A stretch of 34,921 bases of DNA from an uncultured Rhodospirillales bacterium (GTDB taxonomy: Bacteria; Pseudomonadota; Alphaproteobacteria; Acetobacterales; Acetobacteraceae), in contig CAIMWH010000240.1 of assembly GCA_903845065.1 (NCBI GenBank), positions 1 to 34,921 on the forward strand, given 5' to 3'. The position numbers were made by a program, and so were the translations under genes. This document shows, piece by piece, positions 1-7,028 of the stretch. The notes under the pieces were generated by a model. The model was not told the origin of the DNA. It searched no databases and worked only from the letters and a program-made list of their open reading frames with translations. The stretch's first letter is position 1. Each line of letters starts with the position of its first letter.

Positions 1-29
1 AGACCCCCTCTTTCATTCGAGAACCCCTT

Positions 30-89
30 CCTCAGGTCATGAGGTCCAGGGGCTCGGCCCCTGGTAGGGGTCGAGGGGGCAAAGCCCCC
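30..89. repeat. GC-rich inverted repeats downstream of the SDR gene
   Basis: Three small palindromes lie in tandem. CCTCA/TGAGG spans 30-44. CCAGGGGC-TCG-GCCCCTGG spans 46-64 with an 8-bp perfect stem. GGGGGC-AAA-GCCCCC spans 75-89. They sit just past the stop codon of the minus-strand dehydrogenase, so they may help end its transcript, although no T-run follows. Such G/C palindromes are common intergenic elements in some high-GC alphaproteobacteria; that is general knowledge and was not tested here. Confidence 0.5.
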
Positions 90-93
90 CGCC

Positions 94-1005
94 TTACTTG
101 ATCAGGCCCATCGCACGCAGGCGCGCTTCGAGGCGGGGGGTGCCGAAGCCGTGTTCGACGGGTTTGGAGAGGTCCATGATTTGGGGGAGGGCTTCGGCGA
201 ACATTTCGGGGGTGATGGATTTGGTGGGGTCGAACTGGACGCCTTCGCTTTCGACGTATTTGACGCGTTTGTAGAAGCCGGCGTTGGCGCCGAAGATTTC
301 GCCGGAGACGTTGCACTCTTCGCTGGCCATCCAGGCGACGGCGGGGGAGACGAGTTCGGGGCGCATGAAGTCAAGCACGGCTTCGGGGATGAGGCCTTCG
401 GTCATGCGGGTTTTGGCGGAGGGGGAGATGGCGTTGCAGAGGATGTTGTATTTGGCGCCTTCGAAGCGGAGGCAGTTGATGAGGCCGTTGACCGCCATTT
501 TCGCCGCGCCGTAGTTGGCCTGGCCGAAGTTGCCGACGGTGCCGGAGCCCGAGGTGGTGACGACGATGCGGCCGTATTTGGCTTCGCGCATCAGCGGCCA
601 GGCGGCCATGGTGCAGTAGACGGTGCCCATGAGGTGGACCTGGACGACGAATTCGAAGTCGGCGGGTTCCATTTTGTGGAAGGATTTGTCGCGCAGGATG
701 CCGGCGTTGTTGACCAGGATATCGAGGCGGCCGTAGGCGTCGGTGGCGGTTTTGATGATGGATTGGGCGCTGGCCCAGTCGGCCACCGAGGCGTAGGAGG
801 CGACGGCTTCGCCGCCGGCGGCGCGGATTTCGGCCACCACGCGATCGGCCACGGCGGCTTCGGTGCCGACGCCGTTCACGGCGCCGCCGGGATCGTTGAC
901 CACCACCTTGGCACCGCGGCTGGCGAGGAGGAGGGCGTGTTCGCGGCCGAGGCCGGCGCCGGCGCCGGTGACGATGGCAACGCGGTTGTCGTAGCGGATG
1001 GTCAT
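94..1005 (-). CDS. SDR oxidoreductase, MFE-2/HSD17B4-like 3-hydroxyacyl-CoA dehydrogenase type
   Basis: A 303-aa short-chain dehydrogenase, expected to be a cytosolic NAD(P)-dependent enzyme. The Rossmann glycine motif TGAGAGLG lies near residue 14, NNAG near residue 100 and the catalytic YGAAK near residue 165. The stretches GILRDKSFHKM, YGRIVVTTS and GNFGQANYGAAK closely resemble the dehydrogenase domain of peroxisomal multifunctional enzyme 2 (HSD17B4/Fox2). A (3R)-hydroxyacyl-CoA dehydrogenase role in fatty acyl-CoA metabolism is therefore likely, but the substrate is inferred. The ATG is preceded by AAGGGAG at good spacing. Unlike MFE-2 there is no hydratase or sterol-carrier domain, so this is the stand-alone bacterial form. 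The next gene upstream is unrelated. Confidence 0.88.
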   Translation of the reverse strand: MTIRYDNRVAIVTGAGAGLGREHALLLASRGAKVVVNDPGGAVNGVGTEAAVADRVVAEIRAAGGEAVASYASVADWASAQSIIKTATDAYGRLDILVNNAGILRDKSFHKMEPADFEFVVQVHLMGTVYCTMAAWPLMREAKYGRIVVTTSGSGTVGNFGQANYGAAKMAVNGLINCLRFEGAKYNILCNAISPSAKTRMTEGLIPEAVLDFMRPELVSPAVAWMASEECNVSGEIFGANAGFYKRVKYVESEGVQFDPTKSITPEMFAEALPQIMDLSKPVEHGFGTPRLEARLRAMGLIK

Positions 1006-1086
1006 GGTTTCATCTCCCTTGCGACCGCTATGTCGCGGCCTCCACGGGATGACGCTATCGCGGGCGTGGCTGGGCCGAAAGGGGGC

Positions 1087-1923
1087 CTACAGGCGGGCCT
1101 GGTTCATGGGGCGGGCGGCGATGGGGACCGGGGCGGTGCGGTAGGCATCGAGGCCGCGGCCGGCGGTTCCTTGCGGGGCGGGGATGACTCGGGCCTGGTC
1201 GGCGCGGTTGGTGAGTTGGAAGCCGCCGGTGGCGGGCACGGCGGGGCCGCGCGGGATGATGGGGGGGGCGCCGCCGGTGTTCCACACGTTCTGCGACCAG
1301 ACATTGCCCGACCAGACGTTGCCGGCGGGGCCAGCCGGGGCGAGCATGGTGAGAGCCTTGCGGCTTTCGTCGGGCAGGACGGCGTAGACTTTGCGCTGGT
1401 AGTCACTGCCGAGGGCGGGGGTGGCGGAGTGGTATTGGGCGGTGGCTTTGGCCCAGTCATGGGTCTGGGCGTAGAGGTCGGTGAGGAATTTGGCGGCGTA
1501 GCGGGCGTTGGCCATCGGGTCGAACCCTTCGTCCAGCGTGGCGAAGGCGGCGGGGTGGTACATCAGGTTGACCTGCATGCAGCCGACATCGATGGAGCGG
1601 GCGCCCTTGGCCTGGAAGGCGCGGACGGCGGCAATGGCGTCCGCCTTGGTTTCATAGGTGTAGCCGGCGCCCTCGACATTGATGGTCCAGGGCCAGGGGT
1701 GCACGCCGCCCTGCCCGTCTGCCCGGCCGCTTTCGATGCGGGCGATGGCGGCCATCAGGCGGGGGGGCACGCCGGCGGCGCGTTCCACCATGGCGACGGC
1801 CTGGCGGCATTCGAGCGCGGCTTGCGGAATGGGGGTTGGCTGCGGATTCGGGGCGGCGCCGGCCGGCAGCGCGACGGCGGCGAGGGTGATATTTAGAAGC
1901 CAAAAGAGAACGATACGCTGCAT
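1087..1923 (-). CDS. secreted lytic transglycosylase (SLT domain)
   Basis: A 278-aa exported protein that probably cleaves peptidoglycan glycan strands in the periplasm. Residues 1-24 form a signal peptide ending PAGAA. The SLT-like catalytic domain covers about residues 38-190, with candidate catalytic Glu64 in IARIESGR, GCMQVN at 115-120 and QYHSA at 163-167. These are the usual landmarks of the goose-lysozyme-like SLT fold. The C-terminal ~80 residues are Pro/Ala-rich and contain three NVW units at 202-214. I chose the ATG at 1923 because it starts the signal peptide; an in-frame ATG at 1980 would place 19 polar residues before it. No strong Shine-Dalgarno is visible. No secretion-system genes lie nearby, so a specialised VirB1-like role is unsupported. 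Confidence 0.82.
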   Translation of the reverse strand: MQRIVLFWLLNITLAAVALPAGAAPNPQPTPIPQAALECRQAVAMVERAAGVPPRLMAAIARIESGRADGQGGVHPWPWTINVEGAGYTYETKADAIAAVRAFQAKGARSIDVGCMQVNLMYHPAAFATLDEGFDPMANARYAAKFLTDLYAQTHDWAKATAQYHSATPALGSDYQRKVYAVLPDESRKALTMLAPAGPAGNVWSGNVWSQNVWNTGGAPPIIPRGPAVPATGGFQLTNRADQARVIPAPQGTAGRGLDAYRTAPVPIAARPMNQARL

Positions 1924-2061
1924 AACGCTTAGTCTATAGCCCAAATGGTTAAGGGACCGTGAGTCGTGCTTGCAAACCATCGGTGATTGTCAATTTTTGC
2001 TGCGCCACGGTACCGCGCGCCGTCAACCCGCATTTTTTTATGCTGCACTGCAAGATATCGC

Positions 2062-2090
2062 TTGCATGCCTACAATCCCTGGCCTAAATT
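2062..2090 (+). promoter_or_regulatory. sigma-70-type promoter of the small-RNA candidate
   Basis: The -35 element TTGCAT (2062-2067) and -10 element TAAATT (2085-2090) are separated by exactly 17 bp. Transcription would start near 2096-2098. The same layout (TTGCNN, 17 bp, TAnnTN or similar) precedes both tRNA genes in this window, which supports the call. No protein gene on this strand begins downstream. Confidence 0.65.
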
Positions 2091-2096
2091 CCGTCT

Positions 2097-2183
2097 CGCA
2101 GCAGGGCGACTATGTTGCCCTCCTGCTTCTTGGACGTTTCCTCCCTAAACTTGGCGGCGCTGCAAAGCGCCGCCACTTTTTTT
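2097..2183 (+). ncRNA. candidate small regulatory RNA with exposed anti-Shine-Dalgarno segment
   Basis: A stand-alone transcription unit of about 87 nt between two minus-strand genes. It has its own promoter and intrinsic terminator. Hairpin 1 spans 2098-2126: two 13-nt arms around a TAT loop, with one C-C mismatch and one G-T pair. An unpaired CU-rich linker (2127-2152) follows, containing TTTCCTCCCT at 2137-2146, which is complementary to Shine-Dalgarno sequences. A 9-bp GC-rich terminator stem then ends in seven T. The architecture resembles alphaproteobacterial sRNAs that carry CCUCCUCCC-like anti-SD motifs (alpha-r14 or cuckoo-type), but those usually expose the motif in loops, so homology is not claimed. 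No plausible short ORF with a ribosome site was seen. It could act in trans on many mRNAs. Confidence 0.68.
2153..2183 (+). terminator. intrinsic terminator of the small RNA
   Basis: GGCGGCGCT (2153-2161) pairs perfectly with AGCGCCGCC (2166-2174) around a GCAA tetraloop. AC and seven T (2177-2183) follow. It is a textbook rho-independent terminator for plus-strand transcription. On the minus strand the T-run precedes the hairpin, so it is a poor terminator for the amidohydrolase gene ending at 2189. Confidence 0.82.
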
Positions 2184-2188
2184 GGGGT

Positions 2189-3052
2189 TTACGCCAAGAT
2201 GTCGCCGGCCACCAGTGCCAGGCCGGCAATCACCCGCGCCAGCCGTGCCTGCATCGCCGGAAAATCCGGCGAGGGGGCCACCAGCACCTCATCCATATAG
2301 AGTGGCCGCAGGATTTCGATCTGCACCGCGTGCACGCCCTCGCGCGGGCGGCCGTAGTTGCGGGTGATGTAGCCGCCGGCATAGGGGTCATTGCGGCGGA
2401 CGGCGAAGCCTTCGTCGCGCAGGAGTTCTTCCAGCCGGCGGATCAGCAGGGGCGCGCAGGTGGTGCCGTGGGCGTCTCCCAGCACGATATCGGCAGCCTG
2501 GCGCGGGGAGAGGGCGTTGCCGGGCATGGAATGGCAATCGACCAGGAGGCAGGCGCCAAAGCGTTCGTGGGTGGTCGCGATTTCCTCGCGCAGGGCGGCG
2601 TGGAACGGGTGCCAGAGGCCGCGGATGCGGGCCTCGGCGTCGGCGAAGCGCAGCCTGGCGCGGTAGATCCCCTCGCCGGAGGCCACCACGCGGGCGATGG
2701 TGCCGAGTCCTGCGGCGACTCGTGGGCTGGTACTGTTGACCCAGGCAGGGACTTCGTCCTCGAACATGCCGGGATCAAGCTCCCAGGCTTCGCGGTTGGC
2801 GTCGCAGAAGGCGCGGGGGAAGGTGGCGGTGACGAGGGGGGCGCCGGCCTCGGGGGCGCTGGCGAACAATGTGTCAACGAACGCATCCTCGGAGCGGCGC
2901 AGGCGGAGCGGGTCGAGGCGGGCGGCGGCGATGAAGGCGGGGCTGTAGGCGCGGCCCGAATGCGGCGAGGCGAAGACCAGCGGGGCGGTTCGGTGTTCCG
3001 GGAGGAACACCCGCACGGGTGGCGCGGCGGAAAGCGATGGCTGGAAATCCAT
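2189..3052 (-). CDS. N-formylglutamate amidohydrolase family protein
   Basis: A 287-aa cytosolic hydrolase of the FGase family, which splits N-formyl-L-glutamate into formate and glutamate, the last step of one histidine-degradation route. Family landmarks are visible: FASPHSGR at about 27-34, a central WHPFH segment, and LLVDCHSMPG, whose His/Asp residues are expected metal ligands. The length matches the family. The ATG follows the divergent tRNA promoter region by about 50 bp. It is not next to hutH, hutU or hutI in this window. A HutD-like gene lies 8 kb away (10909-11439), so a histidine-pathway role is plausible but not supported by an operon. Alphaproteobacteria often keep FGase-like paralogs of uncertain substrate. 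Confidence 0.85.
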   Translation of the reverse strand: MDFQPSLSAAPPVRVFLPEHRTAPLVFASPHSGRAYSPAFIAAARLDPLRLRRSEDAFVDTLFASAPEAGAPLVTATFPRAFCDANREAWELDPGMFEDEVPAWVNSTSPRVAAGLGTIARVVASGEGIYRARLRFADAEARIRGLWHPFHAALREEIATTHERFGACLLVDCHSMPGNALSPRQAADIVLGDAHGTTCAPLLIRRLEELLRDEGFAVRRNDPYAGGYITRNYGRPREGVHAVQIEILRPLYMDEVLVAPSPDFPAMQARLARVIAGLALVAGDILA

Positions 3053-3103
3053 TCGCTATTCAACTGCCTGCGCTGCGCGGCGGCAACCGCGAAGCATGGC
3101 CCC

Positions 3104-3132
3104 TTGCGGACGCGCACCTCGCGGGCTAGAAG
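3104..3132 (+). promoter_or_regulatory. promoter of tRNA-Val
   Basis: TTGCGG (3104-3109) and TAGAAG (3127-3132) are separated by 17 bp. The expected start near 3139 is about 7 nt before the mature tRNA 5' end at 3146. Confidence 0.6.
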
Positions 3133-3145
3133 CCGGTCATCGGAT

Positions 3146-3220
3146 GGGCGCGTAGCTCAGCGGGAGAGCATCGCCTTGACATGGCGGGGGTCACAGGTTC
3201 AATCCCTGTCGCGCCCACCA
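3146..3220 (+). tRNA. tRNA-Val (anticodon GAC)
   Basis: A 75-nt cloverleaf. The acceptor arm GGGCGCG (3146-3152) pairs with CGCGCCC (3210-3216), followed by discriminator A and an encoded CCA. The anticodon loop TTGACAT reads GAC, for valine codon GUC. The T-arm contains the standard GGTTCAATCC. Nothing in it looks degenerate. Confidence 0.96.
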
Positions 3221-3245
3221 TCCGATAACACCTTGCGGGGAATGT

Positions 3246-3917
3246 CTATTGCTGGAGGAACGGGTTGTCGCCCCGTTCCGCACCCAGGGTAGACGCCGGG
3301 CCGTGGCCCGGGATGAAGGTGACGTCGTCACCCAGCGGCAGCAATTTTTCCTTGATCCCCTCGATCAACAGCGCGCCGTCCCCATACGGGAAATCCGTGC
3401 GGCCGACCGAGCCCTTGAACACCGTGTCACCCGAGAACGCCACCCGGGCGACGGGGGAGAAGAACACCAGGTGGCCGGGGGTGTGGCCGGGCACGTGCAG
3501 CACATCGAAGGTGAGGCCGGCGGCCTGCACGGTCTCGCCCTCGGTGAGGTAGCGATCCGGGGTGACGTTGCGCATGCCGGACATGCCGAACTGCTTTTGC
3601 GCCTCCTCGATGCCGTCGAGCAGGAACTGGTCGCGGATGTCGGGGCCGAGGATGGGGATCGGGGGCAGGTTTTCGGCGGCGCGGGCGGCGTCAAGCTCGC
3701 CTTTGAGGGCCTTGGCGCCGCCGGCGTGGTCGAGATGGCCGTGGGTGAGGAGGATGACTTCCACCTTCAGGCCGAGACGGGCGATGCCGTCGAGGATTTT
3801 GCCGGGTTCGCCGCCGGGATCGATCACCGCGGCGTTCATGGTGGCGGTGTCCCAGATCAGGCTGCAGTTCTGCTGGAACACGGTGACGGGGACGAGGGCG
3901 ATCTTGCATTCCGGCAT
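3246..3917 (-). CDS. MBL-fold metallohydrolase, glyoxalase II-like (YcbL type)
   Basis: A 223-aa cytosolic metallo-beta-lactamase-fold hydrolase. The zinc motif THGHLDH is at residues 58-64, followed by GHTPGH, SGDTVF with its metal-bridging Asp, and GHGP near the C-terminus. This small single-domain form without the glyoxalase II C-terminal domain matches the YcbL family, which has thioesterase activity such as S-lactoylglutathione hydrolysis; the substrate here is inferred. I chose the ATG at 3917 because GGAG lies 7 nt upstream. A TTG at 3941 could add eight residues but lacks a better ribosome site. The stop lies 25 bp beyond the 3' end of tRNA-Val, so the two units converge. Confidence 0.87.
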   Translation of the reverse strand: MPECKIALVPVTVFQQNCSLIWDTATMNAAVIDPGGEPGKILDGIARLGLKVEVILLTHGHLDHAGGAKALKGELDAARAAENLPPIPILGPDIRDQFLLDGIEEAQKQFGMSGMRNVTPDRYLTEGETVQAAGLTFDVLHVPGHTPGHLVFFSPVARVAFSGDTVFKGSVGRTDFPYGDGALLIEGIKEKLLPLGDDVTFIPGHGPASTLGAERGDNPFLQQ

Positions 3918-3954
3918 TGCGGCACTCCGACGGGCGTTCAACGAGAACAGCTAG

Positions 3955-4944
3955 TTAGAGTGGCCCGTTCGGGGTTACCAGTATCTTGCCGTTGCGGCTG
4001 CCCTGTTGAGCGTGGGCGATGGCGGCCTTGATCTCCTCGATGGGGTAGATGCGGTCGATCGGGGCGTGCAGGCGGCCGGTTTGGATATCGGCGCCGAGTT
4101 CGGCGTAGATGGCGCGGATGGCGGTGGCGTTGCGGCGGGCCATGTGGCGGCCGAGCATGAAGCCGCCGAGGTTGATGCCGCGATAGACGAAGTGGCTGCG
4201 ATCGACGTGGGGGTCTTCGCCGGACATCGAGCCGTAGGTGACGACGTGGCCTTCGTCGGTGACGCAGGCGGCGATGCGGCCGGTGGCGGCGCCCGAGACG
4301 GCATCGAGGCCGAGGCGGATCTTGGCGCCGTGGGTGGCGGCGGCGGCGCGGACGGTGAGGTCCGGCCCGTCAAGCACGCAGGCGTCGGCGCCCAGGGCGG
4401 TGAGTTCGGGGAACAGGCTTTCGCGGCGCACCACGTTCAGGGTGCGCAGGCCGCGCCGTTTGGCCAGCATGATGACCAGGCGGCCGACGGCGGAGTTGGC
4501 GACGTTCTGGATCACCCATTCGCCGGGCTTGAGGTCAACGAAATCGGACAGCAGCAGCAAGGCGGTGGGCGGGTTGATGCGCACCATGGCGGCCTGCTTG
4601 AGGTCGATCCCGGCGGGCAGGGGCACCACGTCATCCATGCCGACGCGGCGGCGCTGGGCCCAGTTCTCGCGTTGCAGGTTGATCACCAGGTCACCTGGCT
4701 TGACGTGGGCGACGCCGCTGCCGACGGCGGCGACGCGGCCGACGCACTCGGCGCCCGGGGTAGCGGGCAGCGGCGGGCGCAGGCGGTAGTTGCCGGTGCA
4801 GAAGCCGATGTCGGCGGGGTTGATGGGGAAGGCCAGCACATCGAACACCACTTCGAGCGCGCCGGGGCTGCCGACATCGGGCACCTCGACGCAGGCGGCG
4901 ACTTCGTGCGGCACGCCATAGGCATGGAGATCGACGCGTTTCAT
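3955..4944 (-). CDS. zinc-free MDR oxidoreductase, 2-enoyl-thioester reductase (MECR/ETR)-like
   Basis: A 329-aa medium-chain dehydrogenase/reductase family protein. NPADIGFCTGNY and PGAECVGRV in the N-terminal GroES-like domain, and the nucleotide-binding stretch NSAVGRLVIMLAKRRG followed by TLNVVRR, are the pattern of mitochondrial/bacterial NADPH-dependent trans-2-enoyl-CoA/ACP reductases. The structural and catalytic zinc cysteines of alcohol dehydrogenases are absent, as expected for that group. It probably reduces an enoyl thioester or quinone-like substrate in the cytosol. The ATG is preceded by GGGAG about 7 nt upstream. It is upstream of the MBL-fold gene on the same strand and could be co-transcribed with it (37 bp between the stop and the next ATG). 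Generic quinone oxidoreductase is the alternative. Confidence 0.82.
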   Translation of the reverse strand: MKRVDLHAYGVPHEVAACVEVPDVGSPGALEVVFDVLAFPINPADIGFCTGNYRLRPPLPATPGAECVGRVAAVGSGVAHVKPGDLVINLQRENWAQRRRVGMDDVVPLPAGIDLKQAAMVRINPPTALLLLSDFVDLKPGEWVIQNVANSAVGRLVIMLAKRRGLRTLNVVRRESLFPELTALGADACVLDGPDLTVRAAAATHGAKIRLGLDAVSGAATGRIAACVTDEGHVVTYGSMSGEDPHVDRSHFVYRGINLGGFMLGRHMARRNATAIRAIYAELGADIQTGRLHAPIDRIYPIEEIKAAIAHAQQGSRNGKILVTPNGPL

Positions 4945-5037
4945 GGCAGCACTCCCTTGGTTGGGGCAAGGTATAGCAGGTGGGCGCGATATGGAGTGAA
5001 CTGGGGCGGTATTTCAAACATGCCCAGGAGGCACATC

Positions 5038-5540
5038 ATGAATCTCGACGCCAAGAAAACGACGCTGCGGATGATCCCCTACGGAATTTACGTCATCCCG
5101 CCAAGGCCGGCGAGGGCACGGTGGCGGCTGCCACGGTGAACTGGGTGACGCAGACCTCGTTCGCGCCGCCGATGGTGGTGGTGGGGCTGAAGGCCGATTC
5201 GGGGGCCTATGCGCTGGTGAAGGCGACCGGGATTTTCACCTTGAACATGCTGGGCAAGGACTCGAAGGGGCTGGCGTTCACCTTCTTCAAGCCGGCGGTG
5301 CTGGTGGATGGGAAACTGTCGGGCCAGGCGTTCCATGACGGGGCGAATGGGCTGCCGATCCTGGATGCGGCGATCGGGGCTGTGGAGTGCCGGGTGAAGC
5401 ATATCCATGAGGAGGGCGACCATCACATCGTGATCGGCGAGGTGGTGCAGGCGCATTTGCCGCAGCCGGTGGTGGGGCGGGCGGATGCGGCGGTGCTGGA
5501 GATGAAGGATTTGGGGGAGAACGTTTACTACGGGGGGTAG
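5038..5540 (+). pseudogene. flavin reductase-like protein, interrupted by a frameshift
   Basis: Flavin-reductase-like (DIM6/NTAB, FMN-binding split-barrel) coding sequence of about 167 codons. The ATG at 5038 has AGGAGG 6 nt upstream and starts MNLDAKKTTLRMIPYGIYVI. That frame then turns into an unrelated reading, while the family continuation AKAGEGTVAAATVNWVTQTS is found in another frame from 5100. Inserting one base after 5097 (ATC-[A]CC-GCC-AAG) restores a continuous protein that reaches the stop at 5538-5540. The body keeps family features such as NWVTQTSFAPPMVVVGL and FTLNMLG. The rest of the frame is intact with normal codon use, so a sequencing error or a very recent mutation is more likely than an old pseudogene. 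Confidence 0.8.
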
Positions 5541-5545
5541 GGCCC

Positions 5546-5577
5546 CTCCCCCCTCCCGGACAGCCGGGAGGGGGGAG
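5546..5577. terminator. long GC-rich hairpin between convergent genes
   Basis: CTCCCCCCTCCCGG (5546-5559) pairs perfectly over 14 bp with the complementary arm at 5564-5577 around an ACAG loop. It fills the 40-bp gap between the flavin reductase stop (5540) and the MFS stop (5581). It could stop transcription from either side, but neither flank has a T-run, so rho-independent action is uncertain. Confidence 0.55.
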
Positions 5578-5580
5578 CCG

Positions 5581-6795
5581 TCAGATGATGCGCCAGATGC
5601 GGTGGGTGAGGGCCAGGACGAGGACGCCGGCGGTGGCGCAGAGGGCGGTGGCTTGTGGGGCGCCGATGGCTTCGGCGAGGGTGCCGAGGAGGAGGAAGCC
5701 GATGGGGCCGAGGCCGATGCAGACGCTGAGCACGCCGAGCAGGCGGCTTTTCATCTCGGGCGGCGCGGCGCGGTAGATCAGGGTGGCCTGCATCACCGTG
5801 TAGCCGGTGCCGAAGAAGCCGGTGAGGAACAGCGCGGTGCTGGCGAGCAGGAAATTGGGGGCCACGGCGAAGGCGGCGATGGCGGCGAGGTAGACCATGC
5901 AACCGCCGACATAGGCGGCGCGGAAGGTTTCCGGGCGGGACCAGCGGGCCATGGCGAGGGCGCCGGCGAAGGCGCCGATGCCGTCCATGCTGGCGAGGAT
6001 GCCGACGCCTTGCGGGCCGAGGCCGAGGCTGTCGCGGCCGATCACCGGGATCATGCCGGTGAAGGGCCAGCCGAACAGGTTGTAGACAACAGTCACCCAG
6101 AGGATCGCCGCCATTTTGCGGTCGCGCCAGGCGAAGGCGACGCCCTCGACGATGGTGGCCCAGACGCGGGCGGTGTGGGCGATGGCGGGCGGGTTGCGTT
6201 GGCGCAGGCCGAGCAGCACGACGAGGGCGGCGATGTAGAGGACGGAGCCCAGGATCAGCGCGCCATGGATGCCGATGCCGGCGAGCAGCGCGCCGCCCAC
6301 GGTGGGGCCGAGGGCGCGGCTGGCGTTGTTGGCGCCGACATCGATCGACATGGCGATGTTCATCCGCTCGGCGCCGGCCGCCTCGCCGATCATGACGCGG
6401 CGCACCGGGTTGTCGGCGGCCCAGCCGATGCCGTTGATGAAGGTGGCGAGCGCGATCTGCCAGACCGCGAGGTGGCCGGTGATGGCGCTGATGGCGAGCG
6501 CGGTTTCGCCCGCGAGCAGCAGCGCCACGATGAGGATGAGGGCGGTGCGGCGCTCGATCCGTTCGGCCCAGGCGCCGATGAAGGCGCCGAACAGCCCCAT
6601 CGGCAGCAGGCGCAACATGGTGACCATGGCGACGATGAAGGCGGAGTTGGTCTCGGCGTAGGTGAACACGCCGAACGCGATCATTTCGAGCCAGCGCACC
6701 ACGAACACGATGAGGCCGGTGGCCCACAGGCGGCGAAAATTGTCGCTGGCGGCCAACGCGCGAACGGGCGTCGGGCCGGCTGGTTGGGGGGGCAT
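5581..6795 (-). CDS. MFS transporter, EntS/MFS_3-like
   Basis: A 404-aa inner-membrane major facilitator with about 12 hydrophobic segments. The N-terminal half has an acidic/basic loop of the form GAFIGAWAERIERR between helices 2 and 3, the usual MFS A-motif position. The stretch NPVRRVMIGEA, followed by an internal duplication of helices, suits the MFS_3 group that includes the enterobactin exporter EntS. The substrate is unknown. I chose the ATG at 6795 because AGGAAG lies 8 nt upstream and the protein then starts at the family N-terminus. Longer in-frame starts would add Arg/Pro-rich sequence typical of non-coding high-GC DNA. No siderophore genes are nearby, so the EntS resemblance should not be read as function. 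Confidence 0.85.
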   Translation of the reverse strand: MPPQPAGPTPVRALAASDNFRRLWATGLIVFVVRWLEMIAFGVFTYAETNSAFIVAMVTMLRLLPMGLFGAFIGAWAERIERRTALILIVALLLAGETALAISAITGHLAVWQIALATFINGIGWAADNPVRRVMIGEAAGAERMNIAMSIDVGANNASRALGPTVGGALLAGIGIHGALILGSVLYIAALVVLLGLRQRNPPAIAHTARVWATIVEGVAFAWRDRKMAAILWVTVVYNLFGWPFTGMIPVIGRDSLGLGPQGVGILASMDGIGAFAGALAMARWSRPETFRAAYVGGCMVYLAAIAAFAVAPNFLLASTALFLTGFFGTGYTVMQATLIYRAAPPEMKSRLLGVLSVCIGLGPIGFLLLGTLAEAIGAPQATALCATAGVLVLALTHRIWRII

Positions 6796-7028
6796 TCGGG
6801 CGCTTCCTCGATCGGTGGGGATTGCCGCATGTTCGGGTTGGCGTGTCAAAGGGCGCGCGCTTGACGTTCCAGCGGCGCGGTGCCACCGTTTTGGCATGTG
6901 CCGCATTGTCCTGATCGTCGCGAGACCGGGCCGCATCCCCGATGGGGCTGCAGGAGACGTGCGCGCGCCGTTCTAGCGCGCCGCCGCAGGCCCCGACTGG
7001 CCTGTTTCTTCATCGGACGGAGATTTTC

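Noticed and set aside
151-1896. 581-codon open frame on the plus strand opposite the SDR and transglycosylase genes
   Set aside because: It is the antisense shadow of two clear genes. Its product is Gly/Asp/His/Phe-rich and domain-free, as expected from reverse reading of GC-rich codons.
2097-2183. Reading the hairpins as a riboswitch or leader of a downstream gene
   Set aside because: The next plus-strand gene is a tRNA about 1 kb away with its own promoter, and the structure ends in a complete terminator.
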